DNA from: Erythrophleum ivorense
Lineage: Eukaryota > Streptophyta > Magnoliopsida > Fabales > Fabaceae
Direction of reading: 5' to 3'
DNA length: 64,000 nt
Assembly: GCA_026724425.1 (NCBI GenBank)
Contig: JAIUCV010000023.1
Location: 1,488,001-1,552,000 of the forward strand
The notes under the pieces were generated by a model, which was not told the DNA's origin, searched no databases, and saw only the letters and a list, made by a program, of their open reading frames with translations. Within the stretch, counting starts at the first letter, position 1. Each line of letters begins with the position of its first letter. Shown here piece by piece: positions 61,030 to 64,000 of this stretch. The translations under genes and the position numbers were made by a program.

Positions 61030-62000
61030 CTGTTGGTTACTTAGGCTAAGAGCATTGAATTTCTGTTGTTACTATTGTTGGCTAGACCCACTGCCATATC
61101 TCAAATTCGAATGATCTTTCCATTCGGGATTGTATGATGCTGCATAAGGGTCATATCTATTCTATTGTAACTGTAAAGGTCTACCAGGGAAGATATTAGC
61201 ACATGATTATGTATTATCTTATAGTTGGGGACACTGATATATGGCATGTATGGTTAATGAACAAATGCCACACTGAGGTGTAGGGAGTTGTTGGGGTTGT
61301 CTTTGCCCGAGTGCTAGCTGTCTAACCATGGAAGCCAATTCCTCAAGTTTATTTTCTATTCTTTGTTGATCCATATGAGTGGTATAGATTTCATTTACCC
61401 TTCCAGTTGGTGTGTTTATTCTAGTGTTGAATTGTTGTGTATTCTATGCCATATTCGCAATAAGGTCTCTGGCAGTAGTTGGGGTTTTGTTAACCAATGC
61501 TCCACCTGCAACTACATTAATTATACTTCTGTCCATGGGTAACAAGCCCTCATAGAAGTATTGAATTAAAAGTTGGTAACTAATATGATAGTGAGGACAA
61601 GTTACACATAGTTTCTTAAAACTCTTCTAGTACTCATACAATGTTTCTCCGTTCATTTGTCTAATACCACTAATCTCTTTTTGGATGGCAGCAGTTCTTG
61701 AGGTAGTGAAGAATTTCTCTAGAAATATCTCTTCAATTTATTCCATGAAGTGATGGCTTGAGGTTGAAGATAATAAAGCCAATCTTTAGCTGACCCATCT
61801 AGTAAGAAAGGAAACGCTTTAAACTTGATGTGCTTTTTTGAAACTCCTTATGGCTTCATGGTAGAACAAACCATATGGAAGTCTTTGAGATGTTTATAAG
61901 GATCCTCATTTGCAAGACTATGAAACTTTGGAAGCAAATGTATTAATCTAGATTTAAGTTCAAAAGTAGCACCAAGTTCAAGATATTAAATACAAAGTGA
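61030..62000 (-). pseudogene. Athila-like gag
   Basis: Minus-strand translation gives NEDPYKHLKDFHMVCSTMKP, KFKAFPFLLDGSAKDWLYYL and QAITSW. Then QKEISGIRQMNGETLYEY, KKLCVTCPHYHISYQLLIQYF and YEGLLPMDRSIINVVAGGAL follow, then VNKTPTTARDLIANMA. This is the gag core of Athila-type elements. A CGICSLTIHAIYQCP knuckle-like motif follows (about 61,262-61,306). Several stops (some TAG for CAG) and a frameshift near 61,735. The end is cut by an LTR at 61,029. Confidence 0.9.
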
Positions 62001-62635
62001 TTGGTAATTAACATCGGGTGCAGCTAATTCTGTAAGAGTTTTATATTATTACCAGCCATATTTACTACTTCAGAATCAATATCAAAATTCAAATTTAATT
62101 TGCAATTACTTCTTATATTGTCTGTTGTTTTAGAAATCAAATCAGAACTATAACTTCTTGAATTTTACGATTTCTAAGTTGCTTATAAAATTCCTATCAA
62201 TTTTTAGATCAAACTCAGTTAAATTTCTATTAGAAGATCTTGTTATACACCAGAATAAAATAAAATAAAATAAAATAAAATAAAACACACAAAAATTACT
62301 AAGAAAAATCAAAATAAATTCAAAAAAATAGAAGAAATTGCAAAAAATTAAAGGAAAAATACTAAAAAATTGAAAAAGTAATTTAAACAATGGAATTTGG
62401 CCAAAAAGTGGCCTAGCTTATAGCTTTACTATGATTTTGATGTTTCACAACACCTAGAACCTATATACTAAGTTTTAACTCAATCGGAGTTAGTTAACCT
62501 TTATACTGGTATTGCTTAGAACAGTCACAAAACTTTAAAAGTATAAAAAATTGACCACAAATACTAAGTAAAAATGCTAAAAACAAAATTGAAACTAAGG
62601 AATTTCCTATTCTAATGGATTGTGATTGATTGACT
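62001..62635 (-). other. Athila-like 5' leader
   Basis: A-rich, non-coding; includes a (TAAAA)n run at 62,254-62,285. On the minus strand it resembles the E1 leader in its T-runs and a TTTTGGCCAAATTCCA passage near 62,390. Confidence 0.6.
62254..62285. repeat. (TAAAA)n microsatellite
   Basis: Six uninterrupted five-base units. Confidence 0.9.
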
Positions 62636-62652
62636 CCCCGACAACATCGCCA
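62636..62652 (-). other. Athila-like primer binding site, tRNA-Asp type
   Basis: On the minus strand TGGCGATGTTGTCGGGG, close to the E1 site TGGCGCCGTTGTCAGGG, so both elements use the same kind of primer. Confidence 0.82.
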
Positions 62653-62661
62653 AAATCTTAG

Positions 62662-63760
62662 TGAAGAAAATATTGTTTCACTCGTAGTTGTCGAAGAGGC
62701 TAAGATTAGTGAATTTTTCACTGGTTTATAGTATAATGCCTGATAGGTTATCTCCCATAGAGCTATTAATTAAATCAATTAGTTTTAGGATGTAAGAATA
62801 TAAAATTATGATAATTGGGGGTTCAAATATAAAATTATACTAATTAAACCAAATAGTAAATTAATTAATGAAACATAATCAAACAAAATTCAATCAGAAT
62901 AATATATAACAAATCCAGAATTCTTCCCTTGATATTTTCCTATCCTTATCACTTAAAATTATCTTTGTTTTGACTTTTAATCCTCTAGTTATTTTTTGTT
63001 AGTGTTTCTGAACTATTGTTCAGGATTTAATTAGTTCATATTGTTAATTAGAGCACAACTGTACTTCTGTCAACAACATGAAGGCAAACTATTTTGCACT
63101 GACCAAAGACACACGTAGAATCCTAACGTGGTTTAGAATGAATTTAATTAATTAATCCATCGATTAAATCAAATTATGCTCTTAGATAGATCAAATGAAT
63201 AAGAATTCATGCAACTAAAATCATCTAACCAGCATGATAATAATTACACAAAAACAAAAAGAAGAAAAATGAAAGACTTCTGAAATTAAAATTCAAACTA
63301 GAGTTCTATATAAACATGGACTCAAGTCCCCTATCAGGTTTAGACTCTGGATTGATCACCAAGAAAATTAGCAAGCTATGGAAGAAGATGAAAATAAGAA
63401 TAAGAAGTAGAAAAGATGGAGTTTGTTCTATGATAACGTCTTCTCCTCTTTAAATAGGTGAAGTTGGCTTCTCCCATAAGAAATCTAATACTAATCTTAA
63501 AGCTAATCTTGAAGTAATATCCAAATCCTTATAGGAGTCTTTTAACCTAATCCTTTTAAGAATCTTTTATCCTGCAAAATACAATTAAAAGAATAATTGG
63601 GCATCCATTGGATAAATATAATAAAAATGCATTTAAAGTTCATTAATCTAAATTAAGCCCACCTAATATAAAATAAGCCCAAAGTCATCAAATTACTTAT
63701 AATAATTTATTATTAAGATTAAATATGAGGAATATAAAATATAATAATATTGAAATATCA
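62662..63760 (-). repeat. Athila-like 5' LTR (about 1.1 kb)
   Basis: Minus strand starts TGATATTTCA at 63,760. The inner end is near 62,662 (...TCTTCA), approximate. Its outer 709 bp match 35,678-36,386. The inner 390 bp have no counterpart at the other end. Confidence 0.78.
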
Positions 63761-64000
63761 AACTTCTAAAGTTAAAGAAAGAAATTTGAATGTTCTCGTC
63801 TATGAGTTTGAACTCTTTGATATGAAAGAAGACGAGAGCATTAAAGAAATGTATTATTGATTTGCTAAGTTGGTTAAAGATCTAAAAGCTCTAAATAAAA
63901 AATACATTGACTATGAGCTCAACTGGAAGATCCTTAAAAGCTTGCCTCATAAATGACAATCCAAAGTAGATTCTATTGAAAGTGGAAATCCACAATCTCT
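63761..64000 (+). pseudogene. Ty1/copia gag fragment (UBN2-type)
   Basis: Plus-strand translation gives NVLVYEFELFDMKEDESIKEMY, FAKLVKDLKALNKKYIDYEL, WKILKSLPHK and SKVDSIESG, the central part of copia gag. Stops at about 63,859 and 63,955. It was presumably the target of the Athila-like insertion, whose LTR ends at 63,760, and it runs off the window. Confidence 0.85.

Larger units (their letters stand above)
35678..63760 (-). mobile_element. Athila-like gypsy element, antisense, split by a 20-kb nested insertion
   Basis: The 5' LTR (about 62,662-63,760), tRNA-Asp-type primer site and gag (61,030-62,000) lie at the right. RT end, RNase H, integrase, 3' UTR and 3' LTR lie at 35,678-40,978. 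Between them sit a truncated LTR (58,627-61,029) and a Tekay element (40,979-58,626). The rest of gag, the protease and the front of RT are absent. One deletion at the 40,978/40,979 junction would explain this loss together with the truncation of both nested LTRs (inference). The primer site, RNase H and integrase peptides and gag type all point to the Athila lineage. Confidence 0.82.

Overview
This window is plant nuclear DNA, almost certainly from a flowering plant. It is AT-rich and carries Ty3/gypsy elements of the Tekay/Del and Athila-like lineages, Ty1/copia pol, a plant mobile domain relic and LTRs ending in TG...CA. The species cannot be told from the sequence. I found no intact host gene, tRNA, rRNA or CRISPR array. 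Nearly everything after about 6.8 kb is nested, decaying retrotransposon sequence.

Layout. 1-6.8 kb: AT-rich spacer with microsatellites and an old LTR-like stretch. 7,204-12,670: a complete LTR element with perfect ATGAA target duplications (here called E1). It has a tRNA-Asp primer site but no gag or pol; instead it carries one unfamiliar reading frame of about 645 codons. 13.4-18.0 kb: plant mobile domain pseudogene split by an antisense LTR. 18.5-18.8 kb: foldback (MITE-like) element. 19,040-31,310: a decayed Ty1/copia element split by two solo LTRs of about 3.7 kb, each with perfect 5-bp target duplications (GGTAT and ACAAT). 31,950-35,677: a third 3.7-kb solo LTR. 35,678-40,978 and 61,030-63,760: the 3' and 5' halves of one antisense Athila-like gypsy element. 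Between these halves lies a Tekay-type chromovirus (40,979-58,626) plus a truncated LTR. The chromovirus is itself broken by a rearranged second copy of the E1 family (E2, 45,097-50,745) and by an inverted long LTR (53,470-55,626). 63,761-64,000: a Ty1/copia gag fragment.

How the parts relate. E1 and E2 share their reading frame, and in E1 the tRNA-Asp primer site, and their long 3' untranslated region with the Athila-like element. This suggests a non-autonomous family mobilised in trans by an Athila-like partner, with its own conserved non-gag/pol protein; I regard this as the most interesting content. The Tekay, copia and Athila-like coding regions are inactivated largely by C-to-T and G-to-A changes, as expected for old methylated DNA. 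Seven related long LTRs in the window carry the same short tandem motif array.
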